This document shows positions 16,787 through 26,281 of a DNA stretch of 52,647 bases, piece after piece. How positions within the stretch are numbered: the first letter of the stretch is position 1; every line of letters begins with the position of its first letter. Below the pieces are notes generated by a model. That model did no database searches. It was not told the origin of the DNA and saw only the letters and a program-made list of their open reading frames with translations. Source of the DNA: CAZJRB01 sp964547995. Lineage in GTDB: Bacteria; Planctomycetota; Planctomycetia; Pirellulales; Thermoguttaceae. The position numbers were made by a program, and so were the translations under genes. The stretch spans positions 1 to 52,647 of the forward strand of contig CAZJRB010000041.1 of assembly GCA_964547995.1 (NCBI GenBank). The letters are read 5' to 3'.

Positions 16787-18391
16787 ATGTCCGTTCAGCT
16801 CCGTGCCGTGCTTGGCCTGTCGGTCGTTTTGATTCTCGTGGTCGTGGCATTGAACCCTTTTGCCTGGCGCAAGGGGAAGCCATCCCATCAACCTCGACAG
16901 GCAGCACCCGTGCAACCCCCCGGGGAAGTTCCGGGATGGGGGTACCGCTGGGCGGGCGATCCCGACCGCGTTCCGGGGCCGGGCGGTTGGATTTTCCTTT
17001 CAGGCAGCGCGCATCTGGAGGACGTGTACGGCCCCACAGAAATGTCGAATTGGGAACGCGCTGTATACAAGGCGTTGGCAAAGCCGGTGAAATTCCCCAA
17101 CGAGTTTGCCTCCGTCAAACTCAATGATTTTTGCGACACGCTGAGCGGCATGACGGACGTCGACGTGGAAATCGATCGCAAGGCCCTCGACGACGTCGGC
17201 GTCGACCAGCGTTCACAGGTCGTCGTTCCCCAGGGGCCCGTTTCGGCGCGTGCTGCGCTGGAACAGGTGTTGCGACCCCTCGAACTCACCTGGGTGACCT
17301 GGGACAACGTGGTGCTGGTCACCTCGCCCGAAGAGGCGGAGTACATGTTCGTGACCAAGGTCTACGATGTCGCCGATCTCGTTGAGGATAAGTTTGTCGA
17401 AACCCGCAGGGGTAGCGGCACCATATCCTACGACGCGAATCTCGTTGAGGACAAGATTGTCGAAATCCGCAGGGGCAGCGGAGCCATATCCTACGACGCG
17501 ACGTTCGGCCCGCTCACCGACCTGATTACCACCATCGTCCAGCCGGTAGCGTGGGACTCGGTCGGCGGACCGGGGTCGATCATCGGGTTTCGCTCGGCCG
17601 GAATCAAGGCGATTATCGTCACCCAAACCCGAGATGTCCACGAGGAAATCGCGTTGCTGTTGGCCGGTTTGCGGAGGGTCCGGGCAAACAAAGATCCGGC
17701 CAGAGTCGTCGAGCCCCTCGACAAAACGCCCGAACACCTTCGCCTTGCCCTGGATAGGCCGATCAATCTCGACGTGGCCGAGAAACCCCTCGATCAGCTC
17801 GTCAAGTCCCTCTCGAAACAGGCCGGCGTTCCCTTTGCCATCGATCGCCGCGCGCTGGACGACGTGGGCGTCGCGACCGATGTGCCGGTCACCTTCAAGG
17901 GGCAAGATGTCGCACTGCGATCGCTGCTGAATCGGACCCTCAGAGAATTCGACTTGACATGGATCTTCAAGTTCGAGTCTATCTGGATCACCACGCCGGA
18001 AGAGGCCGAAACGGAGTTGATCGCCAGAATCTACGACGTCGCCGATTTTGCGTCTTTCCGCAACCACGAGGGCAGAGTGGTGCCGGACTACGACCAACTC
18101 ACAAGGTCAATTGACAGCACGATCCAGCCAACAACCTGGGACAGTGTGGGCGGCCCTGGAACCATTGTGCCGTTCGGGGAAGCAGGTCTCCACGTTCTGA
18201 TTGTTAAGCAGACGAAAGAAGTCCATGAGGAAGTCGCGCAATGTTTGGCCGGGTTGAGGCAAATGCGCGATGAGGATGTCCGGCGGCAGGAACTCTGCGA
18301 CCCCAAGCCGCTTCCAGAAACACCTTTTGGGGACGGCACGCATGTCGGCGATGGCGAGAGGGGCGGAAGCGGAGGCGGAGGCTTCTTCTGA
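16787..18391 (+). CDS. Membrane-anchored secreted protein with two STN-like repeats
   Basis: 534 residues. An N-terminal helix (V-L-G-L-S-V-V-L-I-L-V-V-V-A-L) anchors or exports it. Two homologous halves follow, about 100-300 and 310-495. Each has a small alpha/beta unit with D-R-K/R-A-L-D-D-V-G-V, then L-T-W...I-x-T-(S/T)-P-E-E-A-E, then Y-D-V-A-D and W-D-S-V-G-G-P-G. This resembles the secretin/TonB short N-terminal (STN-like) domains found in many uncharacterised planctomycete proteins. Residues 197-238 hold a 21-residue tandem duplication present only in the first half. The C terminus is Gly-rich. ATG 16787 has AAAGGA upstream. No function can be assigned. Confidence 0.75.
   Translation: MSVQLRAVLGLSVVLILVVVALNPFAWRKGKPSHQPRQAAPVQPPGEVPGWGYRWAGDPDRVPGPGGWIFLSGSAHLEDVYGPTEMSNWERAVYKALAKPVKFPNEFASVKLNDFCDTLSGMTDVDVEIDRKALDDVGVDQRSQVVVPQGPVSARAALEQVLRPLELTWVTWDNVVLVTSPEEAEYMFVTKVYDVADLVEDKFVETRRGSGTISYDANLVEDKIVEIRRGSGAISYDATFGPLTDLITTIVQPVAWDSVGGPGSIIGFRSAGIKAIIVTQTRDVHEEIALLLAGLRRVRANKDPARVVEPLDKTPEHLRLALDRPINLDVAEKPLDQLVKSLSKQAGVPFAIDRRALDDVGVATDVPVTFKGQDVALRSLLNRTLREFDLTWIFKFESIWITTPEEAETELIARIYDVADFASFRNHEGRVVPDYDQLTRSIDSTIQPTTWDSVGGPGTIVPFGEAGLHVLIVKQTKEVHEEVAQCLAGLRQMRDEDVRRQELCDPKPLPETPFGDGTHVGDGERGGSGGGGFF
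17375..17500 (+). repeat. 63-bp in-frame tandem duplication
   Basis: Positions 17375-17437 and 17438-17500 are near copies inside the two-repeat protein gene, each encoding (D/N)-L-V-E-D-K-x-V-E-x-R-R-G-S-G-x-I-S-Y-D-A. A few base differences show the event is not brand new. Confidence 0.9.
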
Positions 18392-18475
18392 CAAAAACCG
18401 ACACCCCCGGCCCGGTCGAACTAACCGCCGCCTCGCCCTCAACAATAACTTCGGCAAGCATGGATGCCACATGCT

Positions 18476-18559
18476 ATAAAACCGCGACCGCTGGTCGCGC
18501 CGAGCGACGCTGGATGCGGCTTTTGGTGACGCGGGCGCGACCAACGGTCGCGGCTTTAT
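18476..18559. repeat. Inverted repeat, 26-nt arms, between convergent genes
   Basis: Arms at 18476-18501 and 18534-18559 pair with two mismatches (AAACCGCGACCG... type). It lies between the two-repeat protein gene (plus) and the PmoA-like gene (minus) and could end both transcripts. A degenerate relative is near 1392-1425. Confidence 0.75.
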
Positions 18560-18614
18560 GGCCCCAATTGCCGGACTCATTCTTGAGCAATCAGTTGAGC
18601 AATCAGCCCGGCTG

Positions 18615-19595
18615 CTACAGCTTGCCCCCTACGTACTCCTCGTACCGCTCGGCCACCTTGCCTTTTTCGACGTCGCCGCGATGGACCAGGATGCCGACGC
18701 GTTGGGTGATCGACTCGCCCTTTTTGAGCGTAAACCGCTTGCCGCTCTTGGCATCCGCGCGGCGGGGGCCGAAGGTGCCGTAGTCGCGGGTGAGCCACTT
18801 GTGCGGGTGCTCGTTGTCGGTGTGGCTGAAGACGGCCAGACCGGCGCTCTTGTTGCCGGTGGTGTTGCTGTAGTCGATCCAACGGGCGGCCTTGCCGTGG
18901 GTGCCCTTCTGGTTGACGCCGCCCTCGCTGTTGGTGATCTTCCCGCCGCCTTGGACGGAGAAATCGGGGTTCATGCGGACGTAGGGCCAGGCGTAGTGAG
19001 TAGCATCGCTGACGAACGTCACGTCGCCGTAGCCGGCCGCGAGCGTGAACTTGATGTCGAGGAAATACTCGCCGTCGCCCAGGGCGACAATCCGCATCTC
19101 GCGGACCTCGTCGAGCACCGGCACATCGCCGTCCATTTCCCAGACGAGTTTCTTGGTCAGCTCGGCCTGGTCCTTGGTCGTCTTGCCCGGCAGGAACTCG
19201 ACCTGGCGGACCCGGTCGCGGAAGGGCGGTTTGGGGTCTTTCCGACCGGACTCGCTCGAATAAAGCGCCCCGTAGAATTCGACAGGCCGTTTTCCGGCCA
19301 ATTGCACCTTGTCGGCGAACCAGAACGAGCGGTGATGGGGATACGGATTGGGATGCTGGATAGTCATCGACTTGCCCGCCGGGCTGCGGATCGGATACAA
19401 GTGCGGCAAGTCAACGTCGTCGCCGTAGCGGTAAACGAACGCCTCTTTGCCGTCGATGAGGACCTGCATCTCCCCTTTTGCGTCGTCGCGTTTCAGAGCG
19501 ATGCGGGAATCGGGCGGCTCCGCCGCATTAAGCTGCGAGAAGGCTCCGATTGCAAGAAGTAGTCCGATCGACACGAGCAGGGTCTTTTTCATCAT
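18615..19595 (-). CDS. PmoA-like (DUF6807) exported protein
   Basis: 326 residues with a signal peptide (M-M-K-K-T-L-L-V-S-I-G-L-L-L-A-I-G-A-F, cleavage likely after L-N-A-A). The body matches the planctomycete family annotated as PmoA-like/DUF6807: early R-Y-G-D-D-V-D-L-P-H-L-Y-P-I, then N-P-Y-P-H-H-R-S-F-W-F-A-D, and late A-R-W-I-D-Y-S-N and D-Y-G-T-F-G-P-R. The His-His-Arg segment is the best candidate for an active or ligand site. The family name comes from distant annotation; there is no sign it is a methane monooxygenase subunit, and a carbohydrate-related role is more likely. GGAG lies before ATG 19595. It faces recA across a 446-bp gap. Confidence 0.8.
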   Translation of the reverse strand: MMKKTLLVSIGLLLAIGAFSQLNAAEPPDSRIALKRDDAKGEMQVLIDGKEAFVYRYGDDVDLPHLYPIRSPAGKSMTIQHPNPYPHHRSFWFADKVQLAGKRPVEFYGALYSSESGRKDPKPPFRDRVRQVEFLPGKTTKDQAELTKKLVWEMDGDVPVLDEVREMRIVALGDGEYFLDIKFTLAAGYGDVTFVSDATHYAWPYVRMNPDFSVQGGGKITNSEGGVNQKGTHGKAARWIDYSNTTGNKSAGLAVFSHTDNEHPHKWLTRDYGTFGPRRADAKSGKRFTLKKGESITQRVGILVHRGDVEKGKVAERYEEYVGGKL

Positions 19596-20041
19596 ACACT
19601 CCCATGTTCAAGTTTCCTCAGACGCAACAATAATGACGCGCGAGCGTTCCGGCAACTTCACGTCTGGATCCGGGGCCTGATACGCCGAATCTCGCCGATT
19701 GCGTAATCACTCATCGCTGTTCATATTAGCAGAAAATCGGCGTTGCCACGCTCGCCAGAGCACCTCGTGGCGAATTGGCGGCACGATGGCCTGATCAACA
19801 CAACACAAGAGTTTCGTGCCTATATTATCCAGTCTCTCCAAGCCGCCTATTTGTGCCTTGGATTTGAGCAAGTCGCGGGAAATCGGTCTCGCTCCCCCTC
19901 GGCAAGCCACCTGTTGAACTGGTAGGATGACGCAGAGTATCAGGGGCCCTTCTACCCACCGATCGATACCAAGGCGGCTGCGAGCGGCTTGCCCCAACCA
20001 CTTCAACGTCAGAACCTCGAGAAACGAAGACGTGAAAGCCC
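19596..20041. other. Gene-free region upstream of recA
   Basis: About 446 bp between the PmoA-like gene (minus) and recA (plus). I looked for known LexA boxes (CTGT-N8-ACAG, GAAC-N4-GTTC) and saw none. No repeat or believable gene. Confidence 0.4.
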
Positions 20042-21130
<1,089 letters not shown>

Positions 21131-21180
21131 CCCCGCGCCGGTCCTGCAAGCCATGGCCACGTGCGGGCCGGTAAAGTAGA

Positions 21181-22680
21181 ATGGAAATGAGCGAGAGCAG
21201 TTTTCACCCCTGGCTCCTTATGCTACGTATACTCCGCATCCTGGCGATCGCATCGCCGGCCCTGGCGGCCTTGGCGGTGCAGGCGGTTTGCGCCCAGGAG
21301 ATAACGGGGTTGCAGGCGGCCGCGGCGATCGAGAAGGTCCTGGTCGAGACGATTGCCAAAACGGAGAAATCGGTTGTCGCCATTGCCCGGGTCCGCAATC
21401 CCCGTCACGATCAACCCCGCAACTACGAGATTCGCCCCGATCCGTTCGGCCGGCGTCCGGTCCCCGGTTCACAGCCCGAACCGACCGACCCCGACTTTGT
21501 ACCCAACGAATACGGCACCGGCGTGGTCATCGGCCCGAGGCTGATCCTGACTGCGTATCATATACTGGGCGACGACAGCGAGTACTACGTTGCTACGCAT
21601 GAGAGGAAGGTTTACCGGGCATTGATCAAAGGGGCCGATCCCCGGAGCGACCTGGCGGTCCTTGGGATTGAGGGCGCCGACCTGCCGCCGATCCGATTCG
21701 GCAATGCCAAGGAGTTGAAGAAGGGGCAAATCGTTATCACCCTCGGCAATCCCTATGCCATTGCCCGCGACGGGCAAGTCAGCGCCGGCTGGGGAATTGT
21801 CTCGAATCTCTCGCGAAAAGCACCTCCCTTACCGGGGCAAAGCAGTCCCTATGAAAAAACCTTGCACCAATTCGGCACCTTGATCCAGACCGACGCCAAG
21901 TTGAACCTGGGGACCAGCGGCGGGCCGTTGTTGAACCTCAAGGGTGAGATGGTCGGGTTGACGGTTGCTATGGCGGCGGCCGCCGGCTACGAAATGTCCG
22001 CCGGCTACGCCATTCCCGTCGACGATACCTTTCGCCGTGTCGTCGATACGCTCAAGCAGGGACGCGAGGTCGAGTACGGCTTTCTGGGAATCCGGCCGGG
22101 CAACCTGACCGGCCGGGACATCATGGCCGGCATACGGGGCATTCGCGTCGAAAACGTCATCCCCGGCACGCCGGCCGAACGCACCGGGTTGAAAATCGGC
22201 GACATCATCACCGCGGTCGATGGCACTCCCATCCACGAACCGGACGGTCTCGTGCTGGAAGTGGGCAAGCTTCCGGTCGAATCGGTCGCCCAGCTCGACG
22301 TGTTGCGCGAACGCCGGAAACTCAACTTAAATGTCGCCTTGGGGAAGTATCCCGTCCCGGGCAAGAAGACCATTACCACACTGGCCCCGAGTTGGCGCGG
22401 GCTCCGGGTCGATCATCCGACGGCGTTTGTCGACGTCCTCCCGACGGAGCGCTACGGAGGCGTGTTTCCCGAAAGCGGTGTGATTGTCACGGACGTGCAA
22501 CAAGGTTCTCCGGCCGCCAAGGCCGATCTGTGCCGCGGGATGCTGATCAAGCACGTCGGCCGGAGGACGATTCGCACGCCGAAGGAATTTCACGCGCAGG
22601 TCGCCCGGGAGACCGGCCCGGTTCGGCTTCAAGTCGATGACGACGAAAAGCCGGTGAGGATCGTCGGCCGGGGAACGTAA
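21181..22680 (+). CDS. HtrA/DegP-like periplasmic serine protease with two PDZ domains
   Basis: 499 residues. A signal peptide is evident (L-R-I-L-A-I-A-S-P-A-L-A-A-L-A-V-Q-A-V-C-A-Q). The trypsin-like domain has the full triad: His127 in L-T-A-Y-H-I-L, Asp157 in P-R-S-D-L-A-V-L and Ser246 in N-L-G-T-S-G-G-P-L. Two PDZ domains follow (about 285-375 with G-F-L-G-I-R...P-A-E-R-T-G-L-K-I-G-D-I-I; and about 400-480). It should degrade or hold misfolded envelope proteins. ATG 21181 gives 13 residues before the signal; ATG 21220 would start right at it and may be the real start. No clear ribosome binding site at either. It is 50 bp after recA and just before a small membrane protein gene. Confidence 0.9.
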   Translation: MEMSESSFHPWLLMLRILRILAIASPALAALAVQAVCAQEITGLQAAAAIEKVLVETIAKTEKSVVAIARVRNPRHDQPRNYEIRPDPFGRRPVPGSQPEPTDPDFVPNEYGTGVVIGPRLILTAYHILGDDSEYYVATHERKVYRALIKGADPRSDLAVLGIEGADLPPIRFGNAKELKKGQIVITLGNPYAIARDGQVSAGWGIVSNLSRKAPPLPGQSSPYEKTLHQFGTLIQTDAKLNLGTSGGPLLNLKGEMVGLTVAMAAAAGYEMSAGYAIPVDDTFRRVVDTLKQGREVEYGFLGIRPGNLTGRDIMAGIRGIRVENVIPGTPAERTGLKIGDIITAVDGTPIHEPDGLVLEVGKLPVESVAQLDVLRERRKLNLNVALGKYPVPGKKTITTLAPSWRGLRVDHPTAFVDVLPTERYGGVFPESGVIVTDVQQGSPAAKADLCRGMLIKHVGRRTIRTPKEFHAQVARETGPVRLQVDDDEKPVRIVGRGT

Positions 22681-22683
22681 CCG

Positions 22684-23145
22684 ATGATCCCGAGACTCGC
22701 CCAACGCATCGCGAAATTGATCGCCGTCTGTATTCTGATCGCCGCGACGTGGCATGCGATAGCGGTAGTCCAAGAACTCGTCAAGGTTCTCCGGAATGCG
22801 GAATCCGAAGGGGCATGGCTCGGCTTCGCTGCGAAAGTGGCCGCCTGGGCACTTGCCATCACCGGGGCGATCGGCCTGCTCGAGGGCAGGGCGATGGGCT
22901 ACTACGTGCTTTACCTCGCAACCGTGCTGTCGGTCGTATTGTCGGCCTCCGGGCATGCCTTCTCGTATATCCCCTTCGAGCAATACTGGTTGCCGGAGTC
23001 GCTGACCGTGGAGGGGCGGGAGTGGATTGGGATATGCTTGGTCAACCTGTCCGTGACCGTCGTGCTGATGTGGTGCCACCACATGACGCGCTTGCTCCGT
23101 TACGATCCGCGGCTGAACGAACTGCGGCAGCAATCCAAGAGGTAA
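22684..23145 (+). CDS. Small four-helix membrane protein, unknown
   Basis: 153 residues, mostly four hydrophobic helices (about 12-35, 45-65, 72-95, 113-133) with a short basic tail. No family recognised. It starts 3 bp after the protease stop, so the two are almost certainly co-transcribed; it may be a membrane partner of the protease. Confidence 0.7.
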   Translation: MIPRLAQRIAKLIAVCILIAATWHAIAVVQELVKVLRNAESEGAWLGFAAKVAAWALAITGAIGLLEGRAMGYYVLYLATVLSVVLSASGHAFSYIPFEQYWLPESLTVEGREWIGICLVNLSVTVVLMWCHHMTRLLRYDPRLNELRQQSKR

Positions 23146-23267
23146 GGGCCGGCCGAATGGAAGGGGCGGCTTCTGAATCCGCAGCCCGAGCCGCCGGATT
23201 TCCCCGTGTGGTTGGTGAAACTGATCTTCGGCTTCTGAAACGGGAGGAAAAGGCTTTGGTGGGCAGG

Positions 23268-23329
23268 GTTCGGGATTCAGGGTTTTCCGGCAAACGTGTC
23301 CTCGGAGGCCTGAACCCCGAACCCTCAGC
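23268..23329. repeat. Inverted repeat between convergent genes
   Basis: GGGTTCGGGATTCAGGG and CCTGAACCCCGAACCC form near-complementary 16-17-nt arms (about 23268-23285 and 23312-23329). It sits between the membrane protein gene and the MscS gene and may terminate both. The same CCCTAAC/CCTGAACC strings flank manC (9545-9566). Confidence 0.6.
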
Positions 23330-23339
23330 CGTCAACTTA

Positions 23340-24668
23340 CTACATGTCTTTCCCCAACATTTGCACGGCCAATTCGCGCTTGCTGTCGCCGGCGAGGTAA
23401 AGCGTTTGTGTCGGGAACGCAAACTCGATGCCCGCCTTCTCGAACTCCTCGAAAATCCGCAGGTTCAGCCGCTGGGCATGGTCCATGTAGTCCCAATATG
23501 CCGGCGGCGAAAACCAGTAGATCACCTGCAGGTCCAGGCTGTCGGCGCTGTAGTCCTTGAAGTACACTCGGGGTGGATACTCGTTGTCGTCGATCGCCGG
23601 GTGGATGGGCTCGCGGATGCCCTCCTCGTCAAGGATGTCTTGCAGGATCTGCACGGCTTGCTCGATTTTCTCCCGCGGTGTGTCGTAGGTGATTGTTACG
23701 TCCATCATGCGGCGGATGAACGGCCGGCGGCCGATGTTTTCGACCGGGTCGTTGACGATTCTCGAGTTAGGGATCGTGACCAGATGGCCGGTCAACGTGC
23801 GGACTTTGGTCGAACGGAAACCGATCTCCTCGATGACGCCGTCGTAGCCCGCATAAACGATCCGCTCGCCGACCTGGAACGGCCGGTCGAATAAAATCGT
23901 GATCGACCCGAAGAGATTCTTCAACGAATCCTGCGCGGCCAGCGAAACGGCCAGCCCGGCAATCCCCAAACCGGCCAACCATGCCCCGATGTCCTGATGA
24001 AACACCGAATCGACGACGAACAACACGCCGACTACCACGAGAAATATCCGAAGGCTCTTGCGAATCAGCGGTACCACCTGCTCGTCGAGCGAGGAATCGG
24101 TTTTCGCAATCATCCGCCGCAGCACGATATCGACGATGCCGACCAGATTGAAGATGTACCAGAAGACGGCGATGGAATAGATCAGCAGTAGAGTTCTGGC
24201 GGCGAATTCCTGAAGCGGTTCGCTTACGCCCTTGAGGGCGGCGAATCCGATGGCCAGCCCCGCGGCCAGCACGGCGAGCTTGGCGGGTCCCATGGCATCT
24301 TCAAACACGCGACTCCGCAGCAGGCGTTGCCTCGTGCTCAGCCGTCGTGCAATCCAGCCCAGCACCGCCGCCGCAATGTTGCCCGCCACCAGCCCGGCAA
24401 GAATCGCTCCCAACAATACCATCCAGTCGGTCGCCGTGTTCTCCGTCCACACACCGTGCAGATCGAGTTGGTGGAGCAGGGACCCGGCTTCGTCCCGGAG
24501 ATTCTCCTTGGGCAAATCTTTGTCGCCGGCCGGGGAGGCGTGGGCGGGGGAAGCAACTTCCTTTTCCTTGGAAGCAAGAGGTGTCTGCCCAAAGGCACCC
24601 AACGTCCAAACAGATATCCAGCACGCTGCAACGGTGGCAATCAAACCGGAGGCAATGTGTCTTTTCAT
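23340..24668 (-). CDS. MscS-family mechanosensitive channel
   Basis: 442 residues from ATG 24668 (M-K-R-H-I-A-S-G), where a signal peptide begins; ATG 24686 adds six residues. After an exported segment there are membrane helices near 80-105, 115-150, 165-185 and 205-225, then the pore helix with the Gly/Ala pattern G-L-G-I-A-G-L-A-V-S-L-A-A-Q-D and the conserved L-F-G-S-I-T-I-L-F-D-R-P-F-x-V-G-E. The cytoplasmic beta and C-terminal domains follow (P-N-S-R-I-V-N-D-P). It releases solutes on osmotic downshift. It is divergent from hemB. Confidence 0.92.
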   Translation of the reverse strand: MKRHIASGLIATVAACWISVWTLGAFGQTPLASKEKEVASPAHASPAGDKDLPKENLRDEAGSLLHQLDLHGVWTENTATDWMVLLGAILAGLVAGNIAAAVLGWIARRLSTRQRLLRSRVFEDAMGPAKLAVLAAGLAIGFAALKGVSEPLQEFAARTLLLIYSIAVFWYIFNLVGIVDIVLRRMIAKTDSSLDEQVVPLIRKSLRIFLVVVGVLFVVDSVFHQDIGAWLAGLGIAGLAVSLAAQDSLKNLFGSITILFDRPFQVGERIVYAGYDGVIEEIGFRSTKVRTLTGHLVTIPNSRIVNDPVENIGRRPFIRRMMDVTITYDTPREKIEQAVQILQDILDEEGIREPIHPAIDDNEYPPRVYFKDYSADSLDLQVIYWFSPPAYWDYMDHAQRLNLRIFEEFEKAGIEFAFPTQTLYLAGDSKRELAVQMLGKDM

Positions 24669-24962
24669 GAGAGAAGATCTCAACATTCGGGTATCGTTTT
24701 TCAATTCGTCACACCCCGGAATTGGGGGGATGTAACATCGAAAGGTTGCACCAACTGCGGGTGGGGGGATATTGGTTAGTTCGCCCCTACTGGGTTGAAG
24801 GTCGAGCAAAACTCCTACCGCAGCAAGCAAGCCGTGTGATGGTGGTTCAGCAGAAACGAAAGGGAGGGTTTTGCGCCCTGGGAGAAAGAACGTTCGCAGT
24901 TGCACGACCATCCGGGTATACTTGCATATTAGCCGCGGCCATAATCCTTCAACCCGAGGACT

Positions 24963-25979
24963 ATGATGACCCCAGGAAACCCCTCATTCCGGGCATTCCC
25001 AACCACCCGAATGCGGAGGCTCCGCTACCATCCGGGAATCCGCGAGCTTGTCCGTGAAACGCGGCTTTCGCCGGCGAATATGATCCTGCCACTGTTCGTG
25101 CGGCCGGGTGAAGGCACACCCCGGGAAATTGCGTCGATGCCCGGCAACTACCAGCTCGCGCCCGACCGGCTGGCCGATGAAGTGGCGGAAGCCGTCGAAC
25201 TGGGCCTCGGCGGCGTGATCCTCTTCGGTATCCCCGCCGAGAAGGATGACATCGGTAGCGACGCGATCAGCGACCTGGGAATCATTCCCCAGGCGATCCG
25301 CGCGGTGAAGCAAGTCGCTCGGGGCCTGCCTGTCATCACCGACATCTGCTGTTGCGAATATACCGACCATGGACAGTGCGGTGTGGTGAACGACTCGACC
25401 GGGCGGATGGACGTGGACAATGACGCTACATTGAAGCTGCTCGCGGAGCAGGCCGTGGTACACGCCCGGGCGGGCGCCGACATCGTCGCACCAAGCGGAA
25501 TGATGGACGGCATGGTCGGTGCGATTCGCCGGGCCCTCGACACAGCGGGGTTCTCGCACATCCCCATTCTGAGCTACGCGGCGAAGTACGCCAGCGCGTT
25601 CTACGGCCCGTTTCGCGATGCCGCCGAGAGCGCACCCAAGTTCGGTGACCGGCAAGGCTATCAGATGGACCCGGCCGCCGCGGCAGGGCAGGCGATTCGC
25701 GAAATCGAACTCGACCTGGCCGAAGGGGCCGACATTGTCATGGTCAAGCCCGCCCTGGCCTACCTCGACGTCATCCGTCTCGTCCACGACCGCTTCCCCG
25801 GCGTGCCGCTTGCCGCCTACAACGTCTCCGGCGAGTTCAGCATGGTCAAAGCGGCCGCCGAACGCGGCTGGATCGACGAAAAGTCGGTCGTCATCGAGTC
25901 CCTGACCGCGATCCGCCGGGCCGGCGCGAATATTGTCCTTACTTATTGGGCCAAAGACGCGGCCCGCTGGCTGCAATAG
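24963..25979 (+). CDS. hemB: Delta-aminolevulinic acid dehydratase (porphobilinogen synthase)
   Basis: 338 residues, usual length. It joins two 5-aminolevulinate molecules into porphobilinogen for haem synthesis in the cytoplasm. The Schiff-base lysines are Lys208 (S-Y-A-A-K-Y-A-S-A-F-Y-G-P-F-R) and Lys262 (M-V-K-P-A-L-A-Y-L-D). A C-x-C-x7-C zinc site is present (Cys129, Cys131, Cys139), so this is the zinc-dependent rather than the magnesium-only type. GAGGA at 24956-24960 precedes two tandem ATG codons (24963, 24966); the second is equally possible. The stop codon is the first base triplet of a 25-bp direct repeat (see 25977-26185). Confidence 0.96.
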   Translation: MMTPGNPSFRAFPTTRMRRLRYHPGIRELVRETRLSPANMILPLFVRPGEGTPREIASMPGNYQLAPDRLADEVAEAVELGLGGVILFGIPAEKDDIGSDAISDLGIIPQAIRAVKQVARGLPVITDICCCEYTDHGQCGVVNDSTGRMDVDNDATLKLLAEQAVVHARAGADIVAPSGMMDGMVGAIRRALDTAGFSHIPILSYAAKYASAFYGPFRDAAESAPKFGDRQGYQMDPAAAAGQAIREIELDLAEGADIVMVKPALAYLDVIRLVHDRFPGVPLAAYNVSGEFSMVKAAAERGWIDEKSVVIESLTAIRRAGANIVLTYWAKDAARWLQ

Positions 25980-26185
25980 CCGGTGAAAAGCGTTGGAGAA
26001 GAACTCGTAGGGTGGGACAAGGAAACGGCTCGTTGGTGGGCCGGCGCGTGCGGTCGATCGTTCCGCGACGTTGGTACGTTGATTTAGGGAAGATCGCCGT
26101 TTCCGCCGGCCCACCAAGGGCTCGCGCACGCTTGTCCCACCCTACGTGAATAATCCGGGATAGCCGGTGAAAAGCGTTGAAGAAG
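25977..26185. repeat. Direct repeats enclosing a long GTAGGG-bounded inverted repeat
   Basis: A 25-bp direct repeat (TAGCCGGTGAAAAGCGTTG...) lies at 25977-26001 and 26161-26185 with one mismatch; the first copy includes the hemB stop. Between them, GTAGGGTGGGACAAGG (from 26007) pairs with CTTGTCCCACCCTAC (to 26145), and an inner pair (about 26032-26046 and 26104-26117, GGTGGGCCGGC type) also fits. The rest of the gap to 26281 shows nothing else. Confidence 0.75.
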
Positions 26186-26281
26186 CAGCGCGTCGGCAAT
26201 CGGGTCGATTCAAGGGCCGGTAACGTCCAGTAACGGAAATCTTGACCGGCGGCCCCCGCATATTCACGGGGGAGCCGAATG

